The notes beneath the pieces were generated by a model that had not been told where the DNA came from, did no database searches, and saw only the letters and a program-made list of their open reading frames with translations. A DNA stretch of 64,000 nucleotides from Martinezella hainanensis (GTDB lineage Bacteria > Pseudomonadota > Alphaproteobacteria > Rhizobiales > Rhizobiaceae), in assembly GCF_900094555.1 (NCBI RefSeq), contig NZ_FMAC01000010.1:124001-188000 (forward strand), in the 5' to 3' direction. Below are positions 34,607 to 44,422 of this stretch, piece by piece. How positions within the stretch are numbered: position 1 is the first letter of the stretch; each line of letters opens with the position of its first letter. Position numbers and translations under genes: made by a program.

Positions 34607-35749
34607 ATGCGGAAATGGGCGGCGATTTTACCCTTGGTTGTCTTCAGCGCCTGTGCCGGGCCGTCTGATGGGCCAAGCGCCCTCAACATTCGCAATGCAA
34701 GAATGCCCGATACGCAGCGAAAGATTCCGGTTGTGCCGCTTTCCGAGGCTCCGATGGGTGCGCAGGTTGTTGCGCCGTCCTATTTGCCCACCGATCAGGG
34801 GCTTACAAGCCTGCGTTCGGGCGGCTTTTCGGATGCCCGCTTGCGTCCGGGCGACGTATTCGACGTAACCGTGCTGGATACCGGCGAGGATGGATTGCTG
34901 TCCGCCACGCAGAGCAAATCGCTTAATCTCGGCCGCTTCACCGTCGATTCCCGCGGTTTCGTTACCATGCCCTATGTCGGCAAACAGCGCGTCATCGATT
35001 CGACCCCGGAAGGTCTGCAGTCGAAGATCGTCACTGCCCTCAAAGGTTCTTCGGTCAACCCCCAGGCCGTCGTGACGGTCGTCGACAAGCCCTCCAGCGC
35101 AGTAACGGTCGACGGCAAGGTCCGCTCGGCTGGCCGCTTCCCTCTGACAGCGCGCGGGGAGCGCGTGCTTGACGTCCTCGCTCTTGCCGGCGGAGCATCG
35201 TCCGCACCGGCCAACACGACCGTGACGCTAACACGCGGTTCGCAACGGGCGAGCGCTCCGCTGGATCGCATCCTTCAGGATAGCAAGCAGAACGTGCGCC
35301 TCCAGCCCGGCGATCAGCTGTTCGTCAATGGCACGTCGCAGACCTTCACGGCACTTGGCGCCTTCAAGAGCGTCGGCGAATTTCCGCTGGAACCCGGCCA
35401 GACCACGTTGGCGCAGGCGCTTGCCCGCGCCGGCGGGATGCTCGATGATCGTGCGGACTCCCGCAACTTCTACCTCTTCCGGAACCAGAAGACCTATTCG
35501 CAGGTTGCGTCGAGCCTGGCCAAGAGCGCCAGCGCGCCGACCGTTGTTTCGGTCAAGCCGGTCATCTACAGCGTCAATCTCAAGCAAGTCTCGAATTTCG
35601 TGCTGATGCAGCAATTCAAGATGCAGGATGGCGACACGATTTACGCCAGCAATGCAGACACGGTCGATTTTGCCAAGCTGTTGACCGTCTATCAGAAGAG
35701 CGTGCCGACGGCTGCTGGCCCGCTGCCGGGCAGTTCATCGTCGAACTGA
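34607..35749 (+). CDS. Wza-like polysaccharide export lipoprotein
   Basis: 380 residues. Lipoprotein signal (ILPLVVFSACAGPS; lipobox with Cys 16). A Poly_export domain follows (LRPGDVFDVTVLDTGE; GFVTMPYVGKQRV), then two SLBB repeats (VTVDGKVRSAGRFPLTARGE; FTALGAFKSVGEFPLEPGQT). Such proteins form the outer-membrane pore for capsule or exopolysaccharide export. AAGGAG precedes ATG 34607. It is not next to a tyrosine-kinase co-polymerase gene here, so it may work with an exopolysaccharide cluster elsewhere. Confidence 0.9.
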   Translation: MRKWAAILPLVVFSACAGPSDGPSALNIRNARMPDTQRKIPVVPLSEAPMGAQVVAPSYLPTDQGLTSLRSGGFSDARLRPGDVFDVTVLDTGEDGLLSATQSKSLNLGRFTVDSRGFVTMPYVGKQRVIDSTPEGLQSKIVTALKGSSVNPQAVVTVVDKPSSAVTVDGKVRSAGRFPLTARGERVLDVLALAGGASSAPANTTVTLTRGSQRASAPLDRILQDSKQNVRLQPGDQLFVNGTSQTFTALGAFKSVGEFPLEPGQTTLAQALARAGGMLDDRADSRNFYLFRNQKTYSQVASSLAKSASAPTVVSVKPVIYSVNLKQVSNFVLMQQFKMQDGDTIYASNADTVDFAKLLTVYQKSVPTAAGPLPGSSSSN

Positions 35750-35760
35750 CAAGGTTCGAA

Positions 35761-36687
35761 CTAAACTGCCTCTATCAAGGCAAGGGCCGCCATTGCGTTT
35801 GGCGGCCTCCGGGAAGGAGCGGGGTCCGCGAGATGCCGCGCGGCTGCCTTTATCGCGGCGATCGATTGCTCGGTCTCGTTGCAATGTTCCAGAAGCAGAT
35901 TCATGACGCGCCCGGCCGAAAAGAGGTCGGCGCTGAACTGCATGGCGACGTCGCCTGAAGCCTCTGGCCCTGCAATCTCTGGCGCGGAGAAGCCCGGTGT
36001 CATCGCCCTGGCTATATCGAGATCGCTGTATCGGGCTCCACATTGTACAGCCGTGCCGAAATCAGCGATTTTGAGCTTGTTGAAGTCACCATCCGCAAGC
36101 AGAAGATTAGCCGGAGAAATATCTCCGTGGACATAACCGGCGTGGTGGATCACGCTCAGTCCGACGAGCATAGATTTCGCCGCCGCGCTGACATCCGCGG
36201 CTGAAAGAGAGCCTTCCGCCAATCGTTGCCACAAGGACGGCCCGATCCATTCCATGATGAGCGCCGGACGCCCATCGGGCAGGCGGATCGCGCATTGGGC
36301 AGAGGCAAGGTCACTGCCGCGAAGCATCATGCCAATCCTTGCCTCACGCAGCAGCAGGGCTTTGGCGGTCGCCTCGCTTGAGCGATCCGCCCGGATGGTT
36401 TTCATGGCATGGAGCGTGCCGAGATCGCGATGGCGTAATCGACTGATCTCCGTCCGTTCGTTGCGATATATAACCTGCTCGACGAGATAGGTATTGCCGA
36501 TGAAAGCTGGCTCACTATCGGGCAGGGAAGGCAGGCGTCGGTCCAATGCATCGCGCAATCGGTCGATCAGTAGATCGCGCATCCCCTTCGGCCGTTCGGC
36601 TTCGCCATCATGGGTTAGAAGATGCTGCAGCTCAGCAAAGCTGGCCGCAATCCTTTTCATACCCTCATCGCTCGTATCTCCACTCAT
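35761..36687 (-). CDS. ppkA: T6SS-associated serine/threonine protein kinase PpkA
   Basis: 308 residues, a lone kinase domain without a membrane segment. ATP Lys in LHAMKTIRADR, catalytic loop YVHGDISPANLLL, DFG in IADFGTA and APE-like FSAPEIAG are all present, so it looks active. In A. tumefaciens PpkA phosphorylates TssL to activate secretion. ATG 36687 overlaps the stop of tagF-pppA by 4 bp (ATGA), and it is the last gene of the leftward operon. Confidence 0.88.
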   Translation of the reverse strand: MSGDTSDEGMKRIAASFAELQHLLTHDGEAERPKGMRDLLIDRLRDALDRRLPSLPDSEPAFIGNTYLVEQVIYRNERTEISRLRHRDLGTLHAMKTIRADRSSEATAKALLLREARIGMMLRGSDLASAQCAIRLPDGRPALIMEWIGPSLWQRLAEGSLSAADVSAAAKSMLVGLSVIHHAGYVHGDISPANLLLADGDFNKLKIADFGTAVQCGARYSDLDIARAMTPGFSAPEIAGPEASGDVAMQFSADLFSAGRVMNLLLEHCNETEQSIAAIKAAARHLADPAPSRRPPNAMAALALIEAV

Positions 36688-38069
36688 GTCGCGCCGATGA
36701 CGATCGCGCTGACATTCTCGCGGCAATTGGCGATCAGCGCTTCCTGGATCAGCGCTTGGGCCGCTTGTTCCAGCGGTGTCTCGATCAGGATCTCGGCGAT
36801 GACGCGATCGGTAAGCGTGCGTGAGAGCGGACCACTGGCAAGCAGCAGCCGGTCGCCCGATTGAAGCCGGTCGCCAACGACTTCCGAGACGAATTGATCC
36901 TTCAGTCCCAGGGCTCGGCCAAGTGTTCGCCGCAGCCCGATATCGATATGGTCGTGAGTCAATAGCCGCATCATCCCATCACGCAACAGATAGCAGCGCG
37001 CATCCCCCGCCCATATCGCGGCAAACTCGCCGTCGAGCAGCGTTGCGGTTACGACGCTGGCGATGGGAGGCTCACGTTCGGCGGTGGCGCCCTTGGCCCG
37101 CAGGATCGCATGGGCATGGCTGAGCTTGCCCTTGATGTCCTGGACCAGGAGCTGCAGCGCGTCACGCCGCGGAATGCCGGCGAGGATTCCCGTCGTGATC
37201 CGCGCCGTTTCGATGGCGCCAATGCCGTCGCCGACGCCGTCCGCAATGGCGTAGATATGCGGTGCTGCACTTATAAGGAGTGCATCGGCATTCAGCGAGA
37301 GCCGTGTTCCTGCGTGGCTGGCATGACTATGCGCTATCGCAAATTCTGGTCGTGCTGCCTTCGTCGTTTGTGACGGTTCGACCGGAGTAGGGGCATCGGG
37401 GTGCACGGCCGGTTCGGCAGTCTCAGCTACCTTGTGAACGTCTGCCGTGACGAGCTTGACGAAATCCTGCGCCGTGGGAGCGGTCACGGTACGAAACCCC
37501 TTGCCGTGGCGGGTACCGGGATTGATGCGCCACCATAAGGACGCGGGCGCCGGGGCATTGCCTATGGTCGCGAGCTGCGGCGGCGTCGATTGCTTGTCGA
37601 TGAATGGCGGGCGGAGCCGCTTGATGCCCTCGACGAAACGTTGCATCTCGAAATCGGCCTTGTCGGAGGTCTCCGCCAAGGCTTCGGCAGCGGTAAACCA
37701 GCTATCGTCCTCGCACAGATCGCGCAGTTGTCCGGAAAAGCGCTGCAATTGAGCGGCGATGATCAGAGGGAAACTTCGGCCGACACGGTCACGGCTCGGC
37801 AGAAGGACGCCCGCAACAGCGGATGGCGCCCAGACACCCTTGCCGACGACGAAGCGCCAGGCAGTCGTCGCGTGAAACAGTCGGCGCCAATCCGATCCCA
37901 ATGCTGCTTCGAGTGCGATCAGACCATTGTGAACCCATTGATCGAGTTCACTCTGCAGCCGTGAGCCGAGCGCTGAGGAAACGAAATCTCCGTGCGTCGG
38001 CAACTTTCCAAAAAAGCCGATCGCATCGGCTTGCATCGGCGATTGAGTGCGGGCGAGCGGTTCGTTCAT
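36684..38069 (-). CDS. fused TagF-PppA (T6SS repressor domain plus PP2C-like phosphatase domain)
   Basis: 461 residues. The N-terminal about 210 are TagF/ImpM (IGFFGKLPTHGDFVSSALGS; SFPLIIAAQL). The C-terminal about 220 are PP2C-like (ADALLISAAPHIYAIADGVG; FAAIWAGDARCYLLRDG). The fusion is known from A. tumefaciens, where TagF restrains secretion. The PP2C part seems worn: the usual SDG of motif 8 is ASGPLSR and the final DN is CRENVS, so two acidic metal ligands are changed. Starts 11 bp after tssM and overlaps ppkA. Confidence 0.88.
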   Translation of the reverse strand: MNEPLARTQSPMQADAIGFFGKLPTHGDFVSSALGSRLQSELDQWVHNGLIALEAALGSDWRRLFHATTAWRFVVGKGVWAPSAVAGVLLPSRDRVGRSFPLIIAAQLQRFSGQLRDLCEDDSWFTAAEALAETSDKADFEMQRFVEGIKRLRPPFIDKQSTPPQLATIGNAPAPASLWWRINPGTRHGKGFRTVTAPTAQDFVKLVTADVHKVAETAEPAVHPDAPTPVEPSQTTKAARPEFAIAHSHASHAGTRLSLNADALLISAAPHIYAIADGVGDGIGAIETARITTGILAGIPRRDALQLLVQDIKGKLSHAHAILRAKGATAEREPPIASVVTATLLDGEFAAIWAGDARCYLLRDGMMRLLTHDHIDIGLRRTLGRALGLKDQFVSEVVGDRLQSGDRLLLASGPLSRTLTDRVIAEILIETPLEQAAQALIQEALIANCRENVSAIVIGAT

Positions 38070-38079
38070 CGGCGGACCG

Positions 38080-41000
38080 TCAGAATTGCGCCGGGCAGCT
38101 GAAATCAGACAATGCCTGCAGCCGGAAGGGATTGAGCACCGAACCGAACTGCACGTCGAATTCCGCCGTCTGGCCCTTGTCTTCAAATCGAGCCCGGAAG
38201 AGATCGGGAGCCTGAACGGTCACTTTGGCGGCATCGAACAGCCGGAAGGGCGACCAGTCGCCGGTCTGGGTGATGGCCGGTTGCAGATCTCCGGGGAAAA
38301 ATCTGACATTGGACTGGTTAACGGCGCCAGCCGGCGGCCAGGCGATGGATTTCGGCACAACCTGCCCATGATAATAAACGACGTGCTCGCCGACGATATC
38401 AACCATCACCGAATTGGCATTGTCCGACAGCGAAACGGGCTTGATATTGATCGATATAGCCGGCTTTTCGCTTCCGGCCGGGAAGAAGGCATGTTCGATC
38501 TTGCTGGCATTTTCGAACTGCGCGATTGCCTGGCTCGGAATGCTGTCGCCACCGAAGGTACCGCGCCAACCCCAAGGCTGAGCGCTCGTGTCGACAAATG
38601 CATCCAGCCGGTTCTTGAAGAAAGACTGGAACAGGCCTTGCGGTCCGAACAATCGAATGAAGTCCGCCATGGCGATATCCTGGCCTGATTTCCGGTCGAA
38701 GGGGTAGCGGCCGGTGACGATGCGGGCGCAGAGATCGGCGCCTTCCGCAGCCCAAAGGTCATTGATGCGGGCGCGGGCCGTCTTGACTGCCAGTGAGCCG
38801 ATATCAGCGGCAACGGCCACCATCCACGCATCGGCGGGCGCCGGCAGCCCACGGGCCTGCTGCAGCAGGTCCTGATTGGCATTGGCAAGTTGCCCGCCAG
38901 CGTCGAAGACGCGTGCCACTTCTGCCGTCGAGTTGGCAGCACGCGACAATTGGCCGTAGATGTTCTGCAGGATCGGCTGGAGACTCTGGATCTGGGAACG
39001 CGGCTTATCGCTGCCGTTGGCCTTGCCGTCCGGTGATGCCGGTTGCGCATTGGCGGCGTTCGCCTCAAGCGCGGCTCGCAGCGGACCATAAGGATCGGGC
39101 GCGCTGACCGCGCCAGTGGTGGCGGCTGTCAGAGCTGCGTCCGGAACATCGTCAAGCGAGGCAACTTCGGCACCTGCAGCAGGGCGCAGGTCGGTGGCGG
39201 CAGCGATGGATTTCAGCGCCATTTCCAGAGGGCTTGGATTGGCCGCCAGGATGCGGGCCGTCTCGGTCGCATCGGCAAGATTGCTCGAGGGGCGCACCTG
39301 AAGGTCAGCCAGCAGCGAAGACCATTGCCGCTGGAATGCGTCGAAATAAAGCTGCAGCGTCGCCTGGGAAATCGCATCCGTGGTCATTCCCGAAGGAGCC
39401 ACAGCGCCGTCGCCGCGAACCCATTGCTCGTTGAGCGCTTCCGAGGCTGCACTCGCGACCATCGGCAACACCACATCACGATAGCCCTTGCCGGTGAAAA
39501 TTCCTGGAATGCCCTCGCGCAGCGTTGCCTTGGATTTGCGCTGGAAAATCTGGGCTCCGAGCGGCCCCAACGCGTCCATGGGAAGCCAGGCATCAAGCTG
39601 GCGGGCCTGCCGGGAATGGATGAGGATATCATAGGCTCGGGCTGCAAGACTTTGCGCGTGGATTGTTTCCCGCGCCTTGGCGATCAAGGCATTGTCCAGC
39701 TCGACCTGCGGCAGACCGCCCGCAGCCATCGCCTCGACATGTCCGAGGAGTGCCTTGCGTGCAGCGGATCGTCCTTCCTCACGATAAAGCGCTGCAAACA
39801 TGTCTTCCGATTGCTGAGAGACGAAATCCCGGTCGATCGGTCCCATGCCACCGAGCATGCCGTACAGTTTCAAGGCATCGAAAGTCTTCTGGACATCCGA
39901 TGTCTGCTTGAGCTCATTTTGAAGTGCCACGAGCATGCGAGGCAGAAGAAGCGCGTTCAAGGCTCGCTGATAGGCGCTGCGCTGGCGGCTGGCGATCTTG
40001 TCCCCCTGGTCCAATCCGAAGCTCGTCGGCCAGACACGCGCCTCGTCGAAACCGCTGGTGACCGCACGCAGATTGTCAAGCGCCGGCAGGATTCGCAGAA
40101 AATCCGCATCGGTCACGTCGCGAACCTGAATGCCGCTCGCCAGCTTCTCGTAGTTGTCGATACGACGTTCGGCGGCAGCGATCGCGCGCGAGTTCTGAAA
40201 ATAGGTTGCCGTCCAGCCGGTAAAGACGATTGCCAGCGCGATAGCGGCTGCGCCATAAGCAATCCGCCTGATCATGGCTTGCCTGCCGGACAAACGCCTG
40301 TCACGGGCAACCAGCGATGCTTCGCCGAAGATCACCTCCTTGAACAGGCGCGACAGGAAATAGCTTCGGCGTGTGCGTGGGGTATCCGTTTCCCGGCTCT
40401 GCGTGCCGGACGCGAAATAGACGCCGCGAACGAGGGGAGATTCGATGAGGCTTGAAGACGCACAGAGCTCGGTCAGCAGCTCGTGCAGGCGCTCTCCCAG
40501 GGAGGCAAGCTCTGCCGGGAAACGGAAGATGCGACCGCGGACCTCGACATTCGGCTCCTGCTGCAGGCGTTCGATCAGCATGGCATCGACCCGCTGCTGC
40601 AGCAGCGCGAACTCTTCCATGAAACGCTCAGGCAGGTTCTCGCCCTTATAGCTCTCGTCGAGATTGAAGGTGGTGCCCCAGACCTGCTCGCGGTCGGTTT
40701 TGGCAAGACCATCGAAGAATTCGACAAAGCCGGTCAAAAGATCGGCCTTCGTCAGGACGACGTAGACGGGCACGCGCGCATGCAGGAACTCGTCGAGCTC
40801 CGACAGGCGCTTGCGAATGGAACGCACCTCTTCCAGCTGTATTTCGTGATCGCGGCTGAGAAGGTCGCCGATCGAGAGCGTGACGAGAGCGCCGTTGATC
40901 GGTTGCGAGCGGCGGTATTTGCGCAAGAGCCCGAGAAAGCCTTCCCAGCCTGCCTTCGACGCGCCGTTCAGATCATCCTGCGTGGTATAGCGGCCAGCAG

Positions 41001-41562
41001 TATCGATCAGGATCGCCTCGTCGGCGAACCACCAATTGCAGTTGCGGGTGCCGCCGGCACCCTGCACGGAGCTGCTGCCCATGGCGTCGCCAAGCGGGAA
41101 CTTCAGCCCCGAATTGGTCAGTGCCGTCGTCTTTCCAGACCCCGGCGCGCCGAAGATGACGTACCAGGGTAGCTCGTAGATATAGCCGAAACGCTTCTTG
41201 CTGATACGGCGCAGCAGCAGCAGGGCTTCCTTCAGGCGGCTGTGAATTTCGCCCACTTCCGCCTGCTGGCTGGCGGCATCGTCGGCAATGCCGTCGACGA
41301 GCGCCTTGTCACGCCTGCGGGCGCGCAGTGTCGTGATCAGCAGGTAGATCAGCCAGCCGGCGATGATAACGCCGATCGCGATCATTCGGGCCGTGGCGCC
41401 TGCCAGCGGCTTGAAGCTGCCATAGCCGGCCATATAGCCATAGAACCAGATGACGACGCAGATTGCCGCAACCCAGATCAGCGATATGAAGCGCTGGCCG
41501 AGGAGGCCGGCATAGGCCGAAACGTAGGAGCGAAGCGTATAAAACGCGCCAAGCGGATTCAT
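38080..41562 (-). CDS. tssM: T6SS membrane protein TssM (IcmF)
   Basis: 1160 residues. Two N-terminal membrane helices (about 24-44 and 59-78), a cytoplasmic NTPase-like domain with intact Walker A GAPGSGKT (138-145), a third helix near 429-450, then the periplasmic IcmF/DUF1215 part to a C-terminal beta domain. TssM forms the envelope-spanning channel with TssL. In A. tumefaciens the Walker A matters for ATP use. Start ATG 41562 overlaps the tssL stop (ATGA). Confidence 0.96.
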   Translation of the reverse strand: MNPLGAFYTLRSYVSAYAGLLGQRFISLIWVAAICVVIWFYGYMAGYGSFKPLAGATARMIAIGVIIAGWLIYLLITTLRARRRDKALVDGIADDAASQQAEVGEIHSRLKEALLLLRRISKKRFGYIYELPWYVIFGAPGSGKTTALTNSGLKFPLGDAMGSSSVQGAGGTRNCNWWFADEAILIDTAGRYTTQDDLNGASKAGWEGFLGLLRKYRRSQPINGALVTLSIGDLLSRDHEIQLEEVRSIRKRLSELDEFLHARVPVYVVLTKADLLTGFVEFFDGLAKTDREQVWGTTFNLDESYKGENLPERFMEEFALLQQRVDAMLIERLQQEPNVEVRGRIFRFPAELASLGERLHELLTELCASSSLIESPLVRGVYFASGTQSRETDTPRTRRSYFLSRLFKEVIFGEASLVARDRRLSGRQAMIRRIAYGAAAIALAIVFTGWTATYFQNSRAIAAAERRIDNYEKLASGIQVRDVTDADFLRILPALDNLRAVTSGFDEARVWPTSFGLDQGDKIASRQRSAYQRALNALLLPRMLVALQNELKQTSDVQKTFDALKLYGMLGGMGPIDRDFVSQQSEDMFAALYREEGRSAARKALLGHVEAMAAGGLPQVELDNALIAKARETIHAQSLAARAYDILIHSRQARQLDAWLPMDALGPLGAQIFQRKSKATLREGIPGIFTGKGYRDVVLPMVASAASEALNEQWVRGDGAVAPSGMTTDAISQATLQLYFDAFQRQWSSLLADLQVRPSSNLADATETARILAANPSPLEMALKSIAAATDLRPAAGAEVASLDDVPDAALTAATTGAVSAPDPYGPLRAALEANAANAQPASPDGKANGSDKPRSQIQSLQPILQNIYGQLSRAANSTAEVARVFDAGGQLANANQDLLQQARGLPAPADAWMVAVAADIGSLAVKTARARINDLWAAEGADLCARIVTGRYPFDRKSGQDIAMADFIRLFGPQGLFQSFFKNRLDAFVDTSAQPWGWRGTFGGDSIPSQAIAQFENASKIEHAFFPAGSEKPAISINIKPVSLSDNANSVMVDIVGEHVVYYHGQVVPKSIAWPPAGAVNQSNVRFFPGDLQPAITQTGDWSPFRLFDAAKVTVQAPDLFRARFEDKGQTAEFDVQFGSVLNPFRLQALSDFSCPAQF

Positions 41563-43085
41563 CGGGCTCCTCCCGTCGTCGCAGCGGATGACGGCGGCGA
41601 ATTGCCGGTCTGCGTTTGCGGCGTTGCCTGCGGATTGAGGGCGGCATCGCCAAGGCGCTGCGTCGGATCTGTCAGCACCAGGATCTCCGTCCGGCGGTTA
41701 GCCTCGCGCCCCTCCGCCGTGTCGTTGCTTGCGAGCGGATCGCTGTCGGCGCGTCCTTCCGTCAGGATTGCATCCTTGCCGGCATAAGCGGCAAGGATAT
41801 CGCCGACGGACTTGGCCCGAGCCTCGGAGAGATGCCAGTTCGACGGGAATTGAGCGGTCCGGATCGGCACATTGTCGGTGTAACCGACGACGACGGCGCG
41901 GAACTTTTCTGAGGCCAACGCCCCGCCGATGCGCTGCAGGAGATCGCGGAATTTAGTGCTGACTTCGGCGCTGCCGGTGTCGAACAGGCCGGAATTGTTG
42001 ATGCGCACCAGCAGCCTTCCGTTGGAATTCGAAAGAGTGACCAGCTTGCGGTCGACTTCCGGCTGCAGGAAGGCGAGCAGATTGTCGAGTGGCGTCGGCT
42101 GCGGTTTGACCGGCGGCGTCTCCGGCTGCCTCTTCACGGGAGGAGGCGTCTGTACGGCGATTTCCTTCGGCTTGGGTGTGTCGATCAGGACACTCGGCGT
42201 TTCGCGCGGCGGCAGGTTGGCCAGGCGTTCGAAGGTTGTATCGGAGGCGTTGTTGAGCGACAGCGTGAAGAACATATAGCCGAGCGCAAACAGCAGCGCG
42301 AGCACGGAAAGGATCGTCCAAAGCGCGACGGCCGTGCGCAGCGGCTTGTGACGCGCCGAAGCACCGCGCCAATGTGGCGACAGCTCGCGCTCGAAAACAC
42401 CGTACTGACCCAACAGCGTCTTGTAGAGGCTGTCGCGGATGCGCCCCAGTTCCAGCGATCCGCGCGGCGAAACGCGCGTGCGGCCCTCGAAGGCGAGGGA
42501 CAGGCAGAGATAGATAAGAAGCAGCAGGTCCTTGTTGGTGCCTGGGCTCTGCTGGAAATGGTCCAGGAGATCGAAGACGCGATCGCCGCCGGTCACGTCC
42601 ATATGAAAGGTCGAGACCAGGCCGGATCGCGCCCAGCCGGCCCGCACGCCCCAAGGCTTGCTCAGAACCACGTCGTCGATGGTCGCACAGATGACGTAGT
42701 GCGCTGCGCGTGCCCTTTCCGGGCTGATACGCGCGCTGGCAAGATCGCGCTCGTAGCGTCCGACCGCGTCGATTGTCCCGCGCCGCAGCTCGGCAATATC
42801 CGGCTGCTCTTCTGTGTTGCGCAGGCTATGGGCGAGATTGAGCAATGGCGCTGCCGAGCGCACGATTGTGGGAACGTCATCGCCGCCGAAGCGAAAGCCG
42901 CGGATCAACGCATCGACGGACCAGCCGCCGGCTGCATTGCCCGATTTGCCGTTCGGCTGCTTATCCAGTTCCTCATCCAGAATATCGGCCATCTTGCGGG
43001 CGGCTTCGTTTTTGCGCGCGCCGTCCTCGGTCAGCTCGATGATCGTCGGCAGCTCGTGCCAGGGTGTTGAGCGCGTTGTGTTCAT
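41559..43085 (-). CDS. tssL: T6SS membrane protein TssL with OmpA-like peptidoglycan-binding domain
   Basis: 508 residues. N-terminal DotU/TssL cytoplasmic domain (about 60-245), one membrane helix (about 253-275; ILSVLALLFALGYMFF), a Pro-rich linker and an OmpA-like domain (350-490; VVVGYTDNVPIRTAQFPSNW). This is the long TssL type that anchors to peptidoglycan. With ATG 43085 (4-bp overlap with the tssK stop) residue 14 is Thr in ELPTIIEL, the position phosphorylated by PpkA in A. tumefaciens, which supports this start. Confidence 0.96.
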   Translation of the reverse strand: MNTTRSTPWHELPTIIELTEDGARKNEAARKMADILDEELDKQPNGKSGNAAGGWSVDALIRGFRFGGDDVPTIVRSAAPLLNLAHSLRNTEEQPDIAELRRGTIDAVGRYERDLASARISPERARAAHYVICATIDDVVLSKPWGVRAGWARSGLVSTFHMDVTGGDRVFDLLDHFQQSPGTNKDLLLLIYLCLSLAFEGRTRVSPRGSLELGRIRDSLYKTLLGQYGVFERELSPHWRGASARHKPLRTAVALWTILSVLALLFALGYMFFTLSLNNASDTTFERLANLPPRETPSVLIDTPKPKEIAVQTPPPVKRQPETPPVKPQPTPLDNLLAFLQPEVDRKLVTLSNSNGRLLVRINNSGLFDTGSAEVSTKFRDLLQRIGGALASEKFRAVVVGYTDNVPIRTAQFPSNWHLSEARAKSVGDILAAYAGKDAILTEGRADSDPLASNDTAEGREANRRTEILVLTDPTQRLGDAALNPQATPQTQTGNSPPSSAATTGGAR

Positions 43086-44422
43086 TCTCTGAGAGCCCAC
43101 AGTTCCATCTCCAGGCCAGGGAAGTCGCCCGCAAGATGCAGGGCGATCGCACCGGAGGTATCAAGCTGTTTCCAAAGAGGATTCTTCGTATCGAGTTCGA
43201 AGTAGATCGTGCCCGAGCGGTAGGGCAGCTGGCGCGGCAGTACGGGGAGCGGCCTGACGGGAATGCCGGGCAGCGCGACATTGACGAGCTCGGCAATCCG
43301 CTCCACAGGCCCGATCTTGATCTGCGCGGGCAGCTTGCGCCTGACATCCTCGGCCGACATCTCGGCGCGGACCGCAAGCACGAAGCCGGCATCCTTGAGC
43401 AAAGAGCGGTCGTTGATGGTCCCAACACGCACGTCGTGACGACGCTCGATGAGTTCGATTGCGACGGCTGCCTGTTCCAGAACTGCGGAAAGAGATGCCC
43501 GCAGATCGTTGAAAACAGCTGCAAATGTTGCTTTCAGATCGTCATGGCGATAGGGCGGGAAGTCGCTGGCCCGCTTGCGGTCGGTCGTGAAGGTGGCAAG
43601 CTCGCCGGCAAGCTGGATGCATTCCTCATAGAAGGTCATCGGATGCATGCGCGACGCATTTGCCGCGATATGGCGCAGCATGGGATCGGCGCGATTGAGG
43701 ATATGCAGCAGAAAATAATCGCCCACTTCGGCGGTGCCGCGCACCGTCGGATCGCCGATACGTTCGGCGATTGCCTCGGCCCGGTGACGCACGATGCCGA
43801 GCAATTCGGTGATGAGTTCGTTCAGTCGTGCCTCGGCCGCACAATTCAGCGAGGGGGCGATATAGTCCGGATCGAGAATGACCGACCGGTCGGAGCGAAC
43901 CTCGATGATACGGGCAAGGCCGATCAGATCGTAGCCGGCGAGTTCGTCGCCGGTCTTCAGGTAACGCAGGCTCAGGCGGCCGACATCGATCGGCGCCATG
44001 AAGTCGGTCTCCAGGTTTGCATCCGGCGCCTCATATTGCGAGGCGGTGATACGAACGCTGTTGCGCATGGCGCTGCCGTTCATGGCGACGTCGGCCCTGC
44101 CGGGCTGACGCGTCGGCAGTGCCAGATAGACGACGGCATTCTTGGTGGTGTCGTCGAGTTCGAGCGGCGGAGGCAGATCCGCATCGACAGGCGCTTCGAA
44201 GGGTGTGCCGTCGGGTAGGATACCGCGAAGATTCGACAGCGCAAACTGGCCGATCGCGAGCGCACTGCGATCGATGCCGATGTCAGCAATACCCCAGGGG
44301 TAAGGAGCAAGCCCCCGCGCAGTCGTGCGGACCAGCCGCTCTGTCCAGCGATCGGCCTGCTGAAAATGCTGTACGCGAAGGAACATGCCCTCGCTCCAAG
44401 CCACGCGATTTTCGTTCTTCAT
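43082..44422 (-). CDS. tssK: T6SS baseplate protein TssK
   Basis: 446 residues, normal TssK length. The N-terminus has the conserved WSEGMFLRVQHFQQADR pattern (usually W-x-E-G-x-F-L-x-P-Q-H-F-Q), and the last third carries the receptor-like domain. TssK joins the baseplate to the TssL/TssM membrane complex. Both ends overlap neighbours by 4 bp (fha and tssL). Confidence 0.95.
   Translation of the reverse strand: MKNENRVAWSEGMFLRVQHFQQADRWTERLVRTTARGLAPYPWGIADIGIDRSALAIGQFALSNLRGILPDGTPFEAPVDADLPPPLELDDTTKNAVVYLALPTRQPGRADVAMNGSAMRNSVRITASQYEAPDANLETDFMAPIDVGRLSLRYLKTGDELAGYDLIGLARIIEVRSDRSVILDPDYIAPSLNCAAEARLNELITELLGIVRHRAEAIAERIGDPTVRGTAEVGDYFLLHILNRADPMLRHIAANASRMHPMTFYEECIQLAGELATFTTDRKRASDFPPYRHDDLKATFAAVFNDLRASLSAVLEQAAVAIELIERRHDVRVGTINDRSLLKDAGFVLAVRAEMSAEDVRRKLPAQIKIGPVERIAELVNVALPGIPVRPLPVLPRQLPYRSGTIYFELDTKNPLWKQLDTSGAIALHLAGDFPGLEMELWALRE

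Noticed and set aside
39043..40455. 470-codon rightward frame inside tssM
   Set aside because: Antisense shadow of a GC-rich gene; no family motif and no ribosome site.
43064..44218. 384-codon rightward frame inside tssK
   Set aside because: Antisense shadow of a gene coupled by ATGA overlaps on both sides.
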